Source of the DNA: CAYWNK01 sp047639615
GTDB lineage: Bacteria; Planctomycetota; UBA1135; GCA-002686595
Length of the DNA: 8,088 nucleotides
NCBI GenBank assembly: GCA_047639615.1
Contig: JBLIOL010000264.1
Span: 1 to 8,088 of the forward strand
Reading direction: 5' to 3'
Positions 1-6,885 of this stretch are shown here, piece by piece; within the stretch, counting starts at the first letter, position 1, and each line of letters starts with the position of its first letter. A program made the position numbers and the translations under genes. Below the pieces are notes generated by a model. The model saw only the letters and a list, made by a program, of their open reading frames with translations. It searched no databases and was not told where the DNA came from.

Positions 1-1106
1 TAGTAGTCCGTCTGCAAGACCGGATCACCCTTGTGGTCGTGGCAACGGGCGCAGCCCAGGGTCGTGGCGAGGAAGCCCTCGGAGGTGGTGCGCACGATGT
101 CGTCCAGCACGTCGTAGCGCGCTTGAACCGGGCCCTCCGGGGGCTCATCGTCCCACTGCATCAGGCGCAGGAAGCCCGTGGCCAGCATGCTGTCGTGGGT
201 GACCTGGTCCAGCTCGTCGCCGGCGATCTGCATACGTACGAAGTCGTCGTAGGGCAGGTCCTCGTTGAAGGCACGCACGACCCAGTCCCGATAGCGCCAG
301 ATATGGGGCTTGTTGCTGTCACGCTCAAAGCCGTTGGTCTCGGAGTAGCGCGCTACATCCAGCCAGTGCCGAGCCCAGCGCTCCCCGTAGTGCGGGGATT
401 CGAGCAGTCGATCGATCACCCGATCGTGGGCGCCGGCGTCCGTGTCGGCTAGGAAGGCGGTGCGTTCCTCGGGGGTGGGGGGTAGTCCGATCAGGTCGAA
501 GGTCACGCGCCGTAGCCAAGCGCTGCGTTCCAGTTCGGGGGCGGGCTGGAGTCCAGCGGCCTCTTGTCTGGCGAGCAGGAAGTGGTCCACTCCGTTGCGC
601 GGCCAATCGCTCAGGGACACGCTGGGGAGGTCCTGGACGACGGGCCGCTTGTAGGCCCAGCCCTCGCGACCATCGCCCTTGATCAGACGCTCCGGCTCCT
701 CGGAGGCTCGCTCCTCGAAAACGGTCTCGGGGTGCCACTGCGCACCTTCTTCAATCCAGTGCGTGAGCACCGCGATGTCCTGGTCCGATAGCTTGCCCTT
801 CGGGGGCATGCGGGATTCTTCATCGCGATAGGAGATCTTCTCCAGCAGCGAGCTCTCGGTGGGATGCTGTAGATCGAAGACAGGTCCCGAAGAACCACCC
901 TCCAACAGGCCTTCGCGCCGAGTAAGCCACAGGTCACCGCGCAACTTCTTGCCGCCCCCGTGACACTCGAGGCAGTTCTCCTCGAGGATTGGCGCCACGC
1001 GATCTCGAAAGAAGCGCTCCGCTTGCGTATCACGCTCCTGAGCGTAGGGAATGACCGAGAGCGTTAGGGCGGCGATGGGCAGGATCATGGCTTTCTTAGC
1101 CCCCAT
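1..1106 (-). CDS. PSCyt1-PSCyt2 (DUF1549) exported protein, partial (C-terminus beyond left edge)
   Basis: The minus strand is open from position 1106 to the left edge and gives 368 residues. An N-terminal segment with lysines 4-5, a hydrophobic core and a PYA-QE site near residue 22 looks like a Sec signal peptide. A cytochrome c-like domain follows, with haem motif CLECH at residues 45-49 and a probable axial Met in RMPPKG (Met100). From about residue 174 the sequence is DUF1549/PSCyt2, with WARHWLDVARYSETNG and a second CxxCH in GCARCHDHKGDP (Cys352-His356). Family members usually continue into a DUF1553/PSD1 domain, which would lie outside the window. They are common in planctomycetes, and their biochemical role is poorly established. 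I chose the ATG at 1106 over the one at 1088 because it adds the basic n-region. The Gly after HDHK is usually Phe in this family. The family call is secure; the function is unknown. Confidence 0.93.
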   Translation of the reverse strand, partial: MGAKKAMILPIAALTLSVIPYAQERDTQAERFFRDRVAPILEENCLECHGGGKKLRGDLWLTRREGLLEGGSSGPVFDLQHPTESSLLEKISYRDEESRMPPKGKLSDQDIAVLTHWIEEGAQWHPETVFEERASEEPERLIKGDGREGWAYKRPVVQDLPSVSLSDWPRNGVDHFLLARQEAAGLQPAPELERSAWLRRVTFDLIGLPPTPEERTAFLADTDAGAHDRVIDRLLESPHYGERWARHWLDVARYSETNGFERDSNKPHIWRYRDWVVRAFNEDLPYDDFVRMQIAGDELDQVTHDSMLATGFLRLMQWDDEPPEGPVQARYDVLDDIVRTTSEGFLATTLGCARCHDHKGDPVLQTDY

Positions 1107-1194
1107 CCTACTCGGGTTCGCGGATAGCGGTTACCCCTGCACGCTTGTGAGGCAAACATAGCGCAAAAGCGCTCCTCTCGAATAGCATGCCTGC
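1107..1194. promoter_or_regulatory. Divergent intergenic control region
   Basis: These 88 bp separate the start of the minus-strand PSCyt protein gene from the start of the plus-strand sugar operon, so promoters for both should lie here or just inside the genes. I see no convincing paired -35/-10 boxes. TAGCAT at 1183-1188 is a possible -10 for the operon and would place the transcript start at or next to the ATG at 1195, but no matching -35 is evident. Two small inverted repeats (1160-1173 and 1186-1197) are the only clear structure. No Shine-Dalgarno sequence precedes the ATG at 1195. Confidence 0.45.
1160..1173. promoter_or_regulatory. Inverted repeat AGCGC-AAAA-GCGCT, possible operator
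   Basis: This is a perfect 5-bp inverted repeat around AAAA, 21 bp upstream of the first gene of the sugar operon. The AGCGC/GCGCT arms resemble the CG-centred half-sites of LacI-family sugar regulators, and the position would suit a repressor site. It could also be a short hairpin or chance in GC-rich DNA. No regulator gene lies in the window to support the reading. Confidence 0.3.
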
Positions 1195-2220
1195 ATGAGC
1201 CGCACCCCGAATCGCGTGATCACTTCTGCCCTACTCCTCGGTGCAATCCTCGGTGCAATCCTGGTTGGATGCAGCGGAGAAGCGACTACCACCGCGAATG
1301 CGAATCAGCCGACCGTGGCCTTTGTCACCAACGGTGTCGATCCCTTCTGGGACCTTGCGATTGCGGGCGCGCGTGACGCCGCCGCCGAGCTGGGTGTGCA
1401 GCTCATCGAATACGCGCCGACTGGTGGTCTCACCGACCAGGAGAACAAGCTCGAGGATCTGCTTAGCAGTGGCGTCGATGGCATTGCCGTGAGCCCTATC
1501 GACGGGGAGAACATGGTCCCGCTGCTCAACAAGATCGCGGGCAAGACCCACCTGATTACCCATGACTCGGATGCGCCCGGGAGCGAGCGTCGCTGTTTCA
1601 TCGGTTGCGACAACTACTTGGCTGGGCGCGCCGTGGGCAAGCTGGTGCGCGAGGCCTTGCCCGATGGGGGTCAGCTCGTGCTCTGCATCGGACGGCTTGA
1701 GCAGAACAACGCGCAGTTGCGCTGCCAGGGCGTGATCGACGAGTTGTTGGAGCGCAGCCTCGATAGCACCCGCCGGGACTCCTACGGCGACTCAATCAGC
1801 GGCGCAGGCTACACCATCCTGACCACGTTGACCGACAACTTTGATCAAGCCGCCGCGCAACAGAAGGCCGAGGATGCTCTGAGTAAGTACGCGGACCTGG
1901 ACGCCTTTGTGGGGCTCTTCGCCTACAACCCGCCCATCTGCTTGGACGCCGTGCGCACCGCTAAGCGCGACGTTAAGGTGATCGGATTCGACGAGGCGCG
2001 TGCTACGGTCCAGGGCATCCTGGACGGCAGCGTGGTGGGCACCGTGACCCAGAACCCCTATCAGTACGGATTCGATTCCGTGCGCGTGCTCAAGGGTCTG
2101 ATCGACGGGGACGAGTCGGTGCTGCCTGCGAATGGCGTACTCTCGATACCTTTCAAGGTCTACCAACAGGACAACGCTCAAGAGCTGATGGACCTGCTAG
2201 TTCGCGTGCTCGGCGAGTAA
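1195..2220 (+). CDS. Sugar ABC transporter substrate-binding lipoprotein (RbsB-like, Peripla_BP_4)
   Basis: This 341-residue receptor should capture a sugar outside the inner membrane and deliver it to the permease encoded downstream. An Arg-containing n-region and hydrophobic core end in the lipobox LVGC, with Cys26 the lipidated residue. The mature protein has the two-lobed type I binding-protein fold. By comparison with RbsB, probable ligand residues are Phe51-Trp52 (stacking), Asp124, Arg176, Asn245, Asp266 (VIGFDEA) and Gln286 (TVTQNPYQYG). The Arg that follows the Asp in RbsB appears to be Ser125 here, so the ligand is probably not simply ribose. The mature part contains five more cysteines (134, 138, 164, 177, 249), enough for disulfides. 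It is the first gene of the operon, 38 bp before the ATPase. The ATG at 1195 is used because the one at 1187 meets a stop almost at once. The family is secure; the substrate is unknown. Confidence 0.93.
   Translation: MSRTPNRVITSALLLGAILGAILVGCSGEATTTANANQPTVAFVTNGVDPFWDLAIAGARDAAAELGVQLIEYAPTGGLTDQENKLEDLLSSGVDGIAVSPIDGENMVPLLNKIAGKTHLITHDSDAPGSERRCFIGCDNYLAGRAVGKLVREALPDGGQLVLCIGRLEQNNAQLRCQGVIDELLERSLDSTRRDSYGDSISGAGYTILTTLTDNFDQAAAQQKAEDALSKYADLDAFVGLFAYNPPICLDAVRTAKRDVKVIGFDEARATVQGILDGSVVGTVTQNPYQYGFDSVRVLKGLIDGDESVLPANGVLSIPFKVYQQDNAQELMDLLVRVLGE
1235..1258 (+). repeat. Perfect 12-bp tandem duplication in signal-peptide coding sequence
   Basis: Two identical 12-bp units (TCCTCGGTGCAA) lie head to tail, and the first four bases of a third unit follow (1259-1262). 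The duplication is in frame and repeats LGAI within the hydrophobic core of the lipoprotein signal peptide. It looks like a replication-slippage product that adds one helical turn. Loss or gain of a unit would change the core by four residues without breaking the frame. Confidence 0.85.
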
Positions 2221-2258
2221 AACTCCGGCCCCAACCAATCGCTCTGCTTCCGAATAGG

Positions 2259-3821
2259 ATGTCCCCCAGCACGAATGCGCCACGTCTCGCGGCGCGTGGC
2301 GTCACCCAGCTCTTCCCCGGGGTGCTGGCTCTCGCTGGCGTAGACCTCGAGGTTCACGCGGGCGAGGTGCTTGGGTTGGTGGGGGAGAACGGTGCGGGCA
2401 AGAGCACGTTGATGAAGTTGCTCGCGGGCATTCGCTTGCCCGACACGGGGACGGTGCAGGTGGATGGGCAGGACGTGCGCTTTGCGGACACACGCGCGGC
2501 TGCTGCGGCGGGCGTGGCCCTGATCCACCAGGAGCTAGAGGTGTGTACGGGCTTGAGTGCTGGCGCCAATGTCTATCTGGGCCGTGAGCCGCGTTGGCGC
2601 GGTCTCGTGGATCGGCGCGCGATTCGCGAAGGGGCGGCCTATTGGCTCGAACGCGTAGCCGCGGACTTCTCACCTGATACGCTGCTCTCGGAATTGAGCG
2701 TGGGTCAGCAGCAATTGGTGGAGATCGCCAAGGCGCTCTCTATGGATGCGCGTGTGCTGATTCTGGATGAGCCTACCTCCAGTCTCTCCGCGCCCGAAGC
2801 CGAGCAGCTCTTGCAGCGCGTGGAGCAGTTGGCGGCTGCCGGCACGGCGATCATCTACACGAGCCACCGCCTCGACGAAGTGGTACGTCTGGCGCAGCGC
2901 GTGGAGGTGCTGCGGGATGGACGCAATGTGGGCAGCTTGCGCGGCGAGGAGATCACGCGCCCGGCCATGGTGCGCTTGATGGTCGGGCGCGAGATTCATG
3001 GTGTGTACCAGCCGGGTGTCGGTAGTGCTCAAGCCTCGGAAGCGGCGACTCCCATGGCACTCGAGGTGCGTGGGCTGGTGACCAGCGCCTTTCCCGAGCA
3101 CAGTATTGACCTGCACGTGAAGGCCGGGGAACGGGTGGCGCTAGCCGGCTTGGCGGGCGCGGGTCGCAGCGAAGTCTTGCGCGCGCTCTTCGGCGTGGAT
3201 CAGGCACTCGCCGGAAATCTACTCCTGGCCGGTAAGGAACTCCCCCTGGGCGACGCCCACGGGGCCGTAGGTGCGGGCTTGGCTTTGGTGCCGGAGGACC
3301 GCAAGGACCAGGCGCTCTTCCTGGAGTGGGGGGCCGACGCCAACCTATCCAGCGCTCATTTGGAACACCTCGGCCGCGGCGCTGTGTGCGGCGGGTTGAT
3401 CGATCGATCGTCCGAGGAGGAACAGGCCCAGGAGCTGATCGAACGCTTGGGGGTCAAGGTCTCGTCCTCGCGCCAGAGTGTGCGACTGCTATCGGGCGGC
3501 AATCAACAGAAGCTGGTGCTGGGGCGCTGGCTCAGCCGGACCCCAAAGGTCTTGCTGCTCGACGACCCCACCCGCGGGGTGGACGTTGGCGCGCGTCAGC
3601 AGATCTACACGGTCATCGAAGGCTTGGCGAGCGAGGGAGTTGCGGTGCTCTTCGCCTCCAGCGAGTTGGAGGAGGTGCTGACATTGGCTGACCGCGTGCT
3701 GGTCATGCACGAGGGTCGCTTGGCCGGAGAAATTACACGGGAACTCAGACGGAGCACATCGGAGTCCGCAGGACTCAGCGAGGAAGCGATCATGGTTTTG
3801 GCAACGGGGGGCGGTGCGTGA
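2259..3821 (+). CDS. Sugar ABC transporter ATP-binding protein, two ABC domains (RbsA/MglA/XylG type)
   Basis: This 520-residue protein carries both nucleotide-binding domains of a monosaccharide importer in one chain and would power uptake at the inner face of the membrane. Domain 1 is canonical: Walker A GENGAGKST (42-50), signature LSVGQQQ (146-152), Walker B Asp170 with catalytic Glu171, and switch His203 in TSHRLDE. Domain 2 has the degenerate Walker A usual for the family, GLAGAGRSE (297-305), a good signature LSGGNQQK (411-418) and SSELEEV where the switch His would be. Its Walker B reads LLLDDPTRG, so Asp436 replaces the usual Glu. Domain 2 is therefore probably weak or inactive in hydrolysis and domain 1 the main ATPase. 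Length is close to RbsA (about 500). Its stop overlaps the permease GTG start by 4 bp. The ATG at 2259 has only a weak GAATAGG directly before it. Confidence 0.95.
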   Translation: MSPSTNAPRLAARGVTQLFPGVLALAGVDLEVHAGEVLGLVGENGAGKSTLMKLLAGIRLPDTGTVQVDGQDVRFADTRAAAAAGVALIHQELEVCTGLSAGANVYLGREPRWRGLVDRRAIREGAAYWLERVAADFSPDTLLSELSVGQQQLVEIAKALSMDARVLILDEPTSSLSAPEAEQLLQRVEQLAAAGTAIIYTSHRLDEVVRLAQRVEVLRDGRNVGSLRGEEITRPAMVRLMVGREIHGVYQPGVGSAQASEAATPMALEVRGLVTSAFPEHSIDLHVKAGERVALAGLAGAGRSEVLRALFGVDQALAGNLLLAGKELPLGDAHGAVGAGLALVPEDRKDQALFLEWGADANLSSAHLEHLGRGAVCGGLIDRSSEEEQAQELIERLGVKVSSSRQSVRLLSGGNQQKLVLGRWLSRTPKVLLLDDPTRGVDVGARQQIYTVIEGLASEGVAVLFASSELEEVLTLADRVLVMHEGRLAGEITRELRRSTSESAGLSEEAIMVLATGGGA

Positions 3822-4969
3822 GCAAGGTCTTTGGCTTAACGCTCTTGTTGGTGGCGGTGCTGGTATTCACCGGCGTGTCGAGTCCGGGTACGGACTGGGC
3901 CGCCAACCTGGAGAACCTGATGGGCCGTACGGGGCGCTTCGGGATTATCGGCATCGGCGTGGCCTTCGTGATCGTCACGGGCGGGATCGATCTCTCGATC
4001 GGCTCGGTGGTGGGGTTGGTCGGCGTGCTGCTACCCATGCTGATCGTGAAACACCAGTGGTCGCCTTGGCTCGCGATCCCCACGGTGCTGGCTTTGGGCG
4101 CTTTCCTTGGTCTGTGCCATGGCCTCTTGGTCACGCGCCTCAAGCTTCAGCCCTTCGTGGTCACCCTGTGTGGCCTGATGCTCTATCGCGGCATAGCACG
4201 TTTCATCGCCGACGATCGCCCCCAGGGCTGGGGGACCGGGCACACCGAGCTGCGTGACGCGGCCAGTGGCTCCTTGCTGAATCTGCCTGCGGGTTTCGTG
4301 CTGCTGGGCCTGTTGGCCGGGTTGGGTGCATTCCTCCTGCATCGAACCGGTGATCGGCGCAGCTCGAAGGGTCTGGGGGTTGCCGCCCTGCTCGCGGCAG
4401 GGGTTGGGATCACAGGATTCCTGATGCCCGAGTCCTTGCTCGCACGCACGGGAGTGCCGAGCCCCTTCCTGCTCTTGGTGGTGGTCGGCGGCATCTCAGG
4501 TCTCGGCCTATCACATAGCGTTTGGGGCCGGCACCTCTTGGCCCTAGGCCAGAACGAGCAGGCGGCGCGCTTTAGCGGCGTGCGCACGGAGCGCTTGGTG
4601 CTGCTCTCCTACGTGCTCTGCTCGGGGCTCGCCGGGCTTGCGGCAGTGCTCTTCGCGCTCAAGCAATCCTCAGTTCAGCCCGCTACCGCTGGCAACTTCT
4701 ACGAGCTCTACGCCATCGCCGCTGCCGTCCTCGGGGGCTGCAGCTTGCGCGGTGGCGAGGCCACTATCCTCGGGGTCGTGGTGGGTACTGCCCTGCTGCG
4801 CACTCTGCTCAATGCAATCACCCTGCTGGGCTTCGACCAGCAGCTCGAGTTCGCCATCATCGGTATCGTGATCCTGATCGGCGTCAGCGCCGACGAAATC
4901 CTGCGTCGTGTGTTCGCCAGCAGGCGAGCGACGCGAGCGCCCGTGACTCCACCACGCCCCCCCGGCTGA
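3818..4969 (+). CDS. Sugar ABC transporter permease (RbsC/XylH-like, BPD_transp_2)
   Basis: This very hydrophobic 383-residue protein would form the membrane channel of the importer. Family hallmarks are GGIDLSIGSVVGL (55-67), the SGVRTERLVLLSY block (253-265) that normally contacts the ATPase, and the glycine-rich YAIAAAVLGGCSLRGG (298-313), followed by more membrane segments. Compared with RbsC (about 320 residues) it has extra sequence around residues 168-215: a hydrophobic stretch, a basic loop HRTGDRRSSKG and another hydrophobic stretch. This probably adds a membrane pass or two, as in longer XylH-like permeases. The start is GTG, overlapping the ATPase stop (GTGA), which implies translational coupling. 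The end is a short Arg/Pro-rich tail. The next gene begins 4 bp after the stop. The substrate cannot be read from the sequence. Confidence 0.94.
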   Translation: MSKVFGLTLLLVAVLVFTGVSSPGTDWAANLENLMGRTGRFGIIGIGVAFVIVTGGIDLSIGSVVGLVGVLLPMLIVKHQWSPWLAIPTVLALGAFLGLCHGLLVTRLKLQPFVVTLCGLMLYRGIARFIADDRPQGWGTGHTELRDAASGSLLNLPAGFVLLGLLAGLGAFLLHRTGDRRSSKGLGVAALLAAGVGITGFLMPESLLARTGVPSPFLLLVVVGGISGLGLSHSVWGRHLLALGQNEQAARFSGVRTERLVLLSYVLCSGLAGLAAVLFALKQSSVQPATAGNFYELYAIAAAVLGGCSLRGGEATILGVVVGTALLRTLLNAITLLGFDQQLEFAIIGIVILIGVSADEILRRVFASRRATRAPVTPPRPPG

Positions 4970-4973
4970 CCCC

Positions 4974-6116
4974 ATGCACTACCCCCAAGCACTTCTCCTA
5001 GCCCTAGCCCTCGTGGGCTGTAGCAATGACGGCGCGCAGAGCGCATCCACAGACGACAACCAGAGCATCACTATGGGTTCCTTCGGAAAGACCGCGGATG
5101 GCCGAGATGTCACCCTCTACACCCTGCAGTCCAGCGCGGGCATTGAGGTTCAGTTGTCCGACTTCGGCGCGACCTTGGTGAGCCTACGGGCTCCGGATCG
5201 TAGCGGCGCCATGGCAGATATCGTGCTGGGGTTCGACGACGCCTCCGGCTACGAAGGCGACACCAATCAGTACTTCGGGTGCATCGCTGGACGTGTAGCG
5301 AATCGTGTGGCCGGCGCTACCTACGAGCTGGATGGCAAGACCGTTCAGCTCGTGGCGAACAATGGCGAGCACAGTCTGCACGGCGGTGCCGTTGGTTTTG
5401 GCAAGCGCCTATGGTCGGGCTCGGAACTCAGCTCTTCCGATGCTAAGGGCGTCGCCTTCACCTACGTGAGTCCCGACGGGGAGGAAGGCCACCCGGGAGA
5501 GCTCACCTGCCGGGTGGAGTACCGCCTCTATGACAACGGCGAGCTGCGGGTGGACTACAGCGCCACCACCACTGCGCCCACCGCTATCAATCTCACCAAT
5601 CACGCCTACTGGAACCTGGCTGGTGCTGGATCCCCGACGATCAAGGACCACAGCTTGACCTTGCACGCGGAGCAGTTCACCGCGGCCGATGAGGGCCTGA
5701 TCCCCACGGGGGAGCTGCAGTCCGTGGAGGGCACGGCCCTCGACTTCCGTACGCCGCACCTGATCGGTGAGCGTATCGCGAGCTTGGACGACACCGGCGC
5801 CTTGGGTTACGACCACAACTTCGTGGTGGACGGCCAGGCCGGCGAAATGCGTCCGGCCGCACGTTTGGAGCATCCGGAAAGCGGCCGCGTGCTTGAGATC
5901 CTCACGGATCAACCGGGCATCCAGTTCTATTCGGGCAACTTCCTGGAGGGCCAGACCGGCAAGGGTGGCGCGAGCTACGCTCACCGCAGCGCCCTCTGCC
6001 TGGAGACCCAGCACTATCCGGACTCACCCAACCAACCCAATTTCCCGAGCGTCATTCTGCGCCCGGGCGAGACCTACACCCACGCCATCGTGCACCGTTT
6101 CTCCGTTTCCAACTGA
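4974..6116 (+). CDS. Aldose 1-epimerase (galactose mutarotase family), predicted lipoprotein
   Basis: The enzyme interconverts alpha and beta anomers of aldoses such as galactose or glucose. The fold and active site are intact by comparison with characterised GalM proteins: Arg107 in GRVANR, His136 in SLHGG, His210 in TNHAYWNL, Asp280 in GYDHNF and catalytic base Glu344 in CLETQHYPDSPN. Unlike the cytoplasmic E. coli enzyme (about 346 residues), this 380-residue protein starts with a hydrophobic core ending in LVGC (lipidated Cys16) and a Ser/Asp/Asn-rich linker, so it should be tethered outside the inner membrane. Ser at +2 would allow outer-membrane sorting. The n-region has no Lys or Arg, which is odd. 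A start at Met34 (5073) would give a 347-residue cytoplasmic form, but the lipobox and the 4-bp spacing to the permease favour 4974. The enzyme class is secure; the preferred sugar is unknown. Confidence 0.93.
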   Translation: MHYPQALLLALALVGCSNDGAQSASTDDNQSITMGSFGKTADGRDVTLYTLQSSAGIEVQLSDFGATLVSLRAPDRSGAMADIVLGFDDASGYEGDTNQYFGCIAGRVANRVAGATYELDGKTVQLVANNGEHSLHGGAVGFGKRLWSGSELSSSDAKGVAFTYVSPDGEEGHPGELTCRVEYRLYDNGELRVDYSATTTAPTAINLTNHAYWNLAGAGSPTIKDHSLTLHAEQFTAADEGLIPTGELQSVEGTALDFRTPHLIGERIASLDDTGALGYDHNFVVDGQAGEMRPAARLEHPESGRVLEILTDQPGIQFYSGNFLEGQTGKGGASYAHRSALCLETQHYPDSPNQPNFPSVILRPGETYTHAIVHRFSVSN

Positions 6117-6883
6117 TGTCCGAATCCCTCAAGAATAAGACAGCCCTGGTCACCGGCGCGAGTACCGGCCTGGGCCTTTCCATAGCCTGCGAGTTGGCTC
6201 GACGCGGCGCACGGGTTGCACTCAACTACGCCAACAATGAGGAGCGCGCAGGACGCGCCTTCGTCCAGTTGGAAGCGGCCGCGGCCGAGGGCTCCGGCGC
6301 TGCCTTCCTGGTGCGCGCGGATGCCACTACGGAGGAGGGTGTGAACAGCATGGTGGAGAGCACTACCGACGCCATCGGCACACCTGACATCGTCGTGCTC
6401 AACGCCACCTGCGAGCAGCCGCAGCTACCGATAGAGGAGTACGACTGGGCCTTCTACCAGCGCATGCTCGACTTCTTCATCAAGAGCCCTTACCTGCTCA
6501 CGCGCGCTCTACTGCCGCACATGAAGGCCCAGCGCTATGGCCGCATCATCAACATCGGTTCGGAGGTCTTCGACCGTGGCCTGCCGAACTTCAGCGCCTA
6601 CACGGCAGCCAAGGGCGGGCAGCGCGGTTGGAACCGCTCCATGGCCACGGAGCTGGCCCCCTGGCAGATCACCGTGAACATGGTCTCGCCCGGTTGGATC
6701 CCGGTGGAGCGCCATGAGAACGATCCCCAGGAGATGAAGGACGGCTATCTCGCCGGCGTGCCCATGGGCCGCTGGGGAGTGCCCCAGGACATCGCCGAGG
6801 CGGTGGCCTATCTGGCCGGCGATGGTGCTGCCTTCGTGACGGGGCAGACCCTGATCGTAAACGGCGGAAATACGGTGAACTGA
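6116..6883 (+). CDS. Short-chain dehydrogenase/reductase (SDR), atypical active-site neighbourhood
   Basis: This 255-residue classical-length SDR is predicted to be a cytoplasmic NAD(P)-dependent oxidoreductase. The Rossmann cofactor motif is TGASTGLG (13-20). Asn38 and the absence of an acidic residue at the end of the second strand hint at NADP, though weakly. The catalytic Ser149 (NIGSE), Tyr162 and Lys166 (AYTAAK) are present, followed by SPGWI (191-195) and the C-terminal TGQTLIVNGG. Two usual elements differ: NNAG is replaced by LNAT (95-98), and the position that normally holds the tetrad Asn in helix 4 reads Phe121 in MLDFFIKSP. Its ATG shares one base with the mutarotase stop (TGATG), so translation is probably coupled. 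By context it may oxidise the imported sugar or reduce a derivative. FabG-like annotation from databases would be non-specific and should not be read as fatty-acid synthesis. Confidence 0.9.
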   Translation: MSESLKNKTALVTGASTGLGLSIACELARRGARVALNYANNEERAGRAFVQLEAAAAEGSGAAFLVRADATTEEGVNSMVESTTDAIGTPDIVVLNATCEQPQLPIEEYDWAFYQRMLDFFIKSPYLLTRALLPHMKAQRYGRIINIGSEVFDRGLPNFSAYTAAKGGQRGWNRSMATELAPWQITVNMVSPGWIPVERHENDPQEMKDGYLAGVPMGRWGVPQDIAEAVAYLAGDGAAFVTGQTLIVNGGNTVN

Positions 6884-6885
6884 AT

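Noticed and set aside
33..452. Plus-strand open frame of 139 codons near the left edge
   Set aside because: It is antisense to the PSCyt2 domain, which has clear family motifs on the minus strand.
325..738. Minus-strand open frame of 137 codons
   Set aside because: It is out of frame with the PSCyt1/PSCyt2 reading on the same strand, and its composition is Arg-rich without motifs.
1145..1173. TTGTGA as a -35 box for the sugar operon
   Set aside because: At a 17-bp spacing the -10 would be AGCGCT, and the spacing to TAGCAT at 1183 is 32 bp. Neither is a credible promoter.
2215..2225. GAGT-AAA-ACTC inverted repeat at the end of the binding-protein gene
   Set aside because: Only four base pairs, with mismatches beyond; too weak for a terminator or attenuator between the first two genes.
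3398..3410. Three tandem GATC sites
   Set aside because: They encode LIDRS in the ATPase and are explained by coding sequence. Three copies are too few to suggest an origin or methylation cluster.
5409..6014. Minus-strand open frame of 201 codons opposite the mutarotase
   Set aside because: It lies wholly inside the mutarotase gene, whose catalytic motifs are intact on the other strand, and it shows no recognisable domain.
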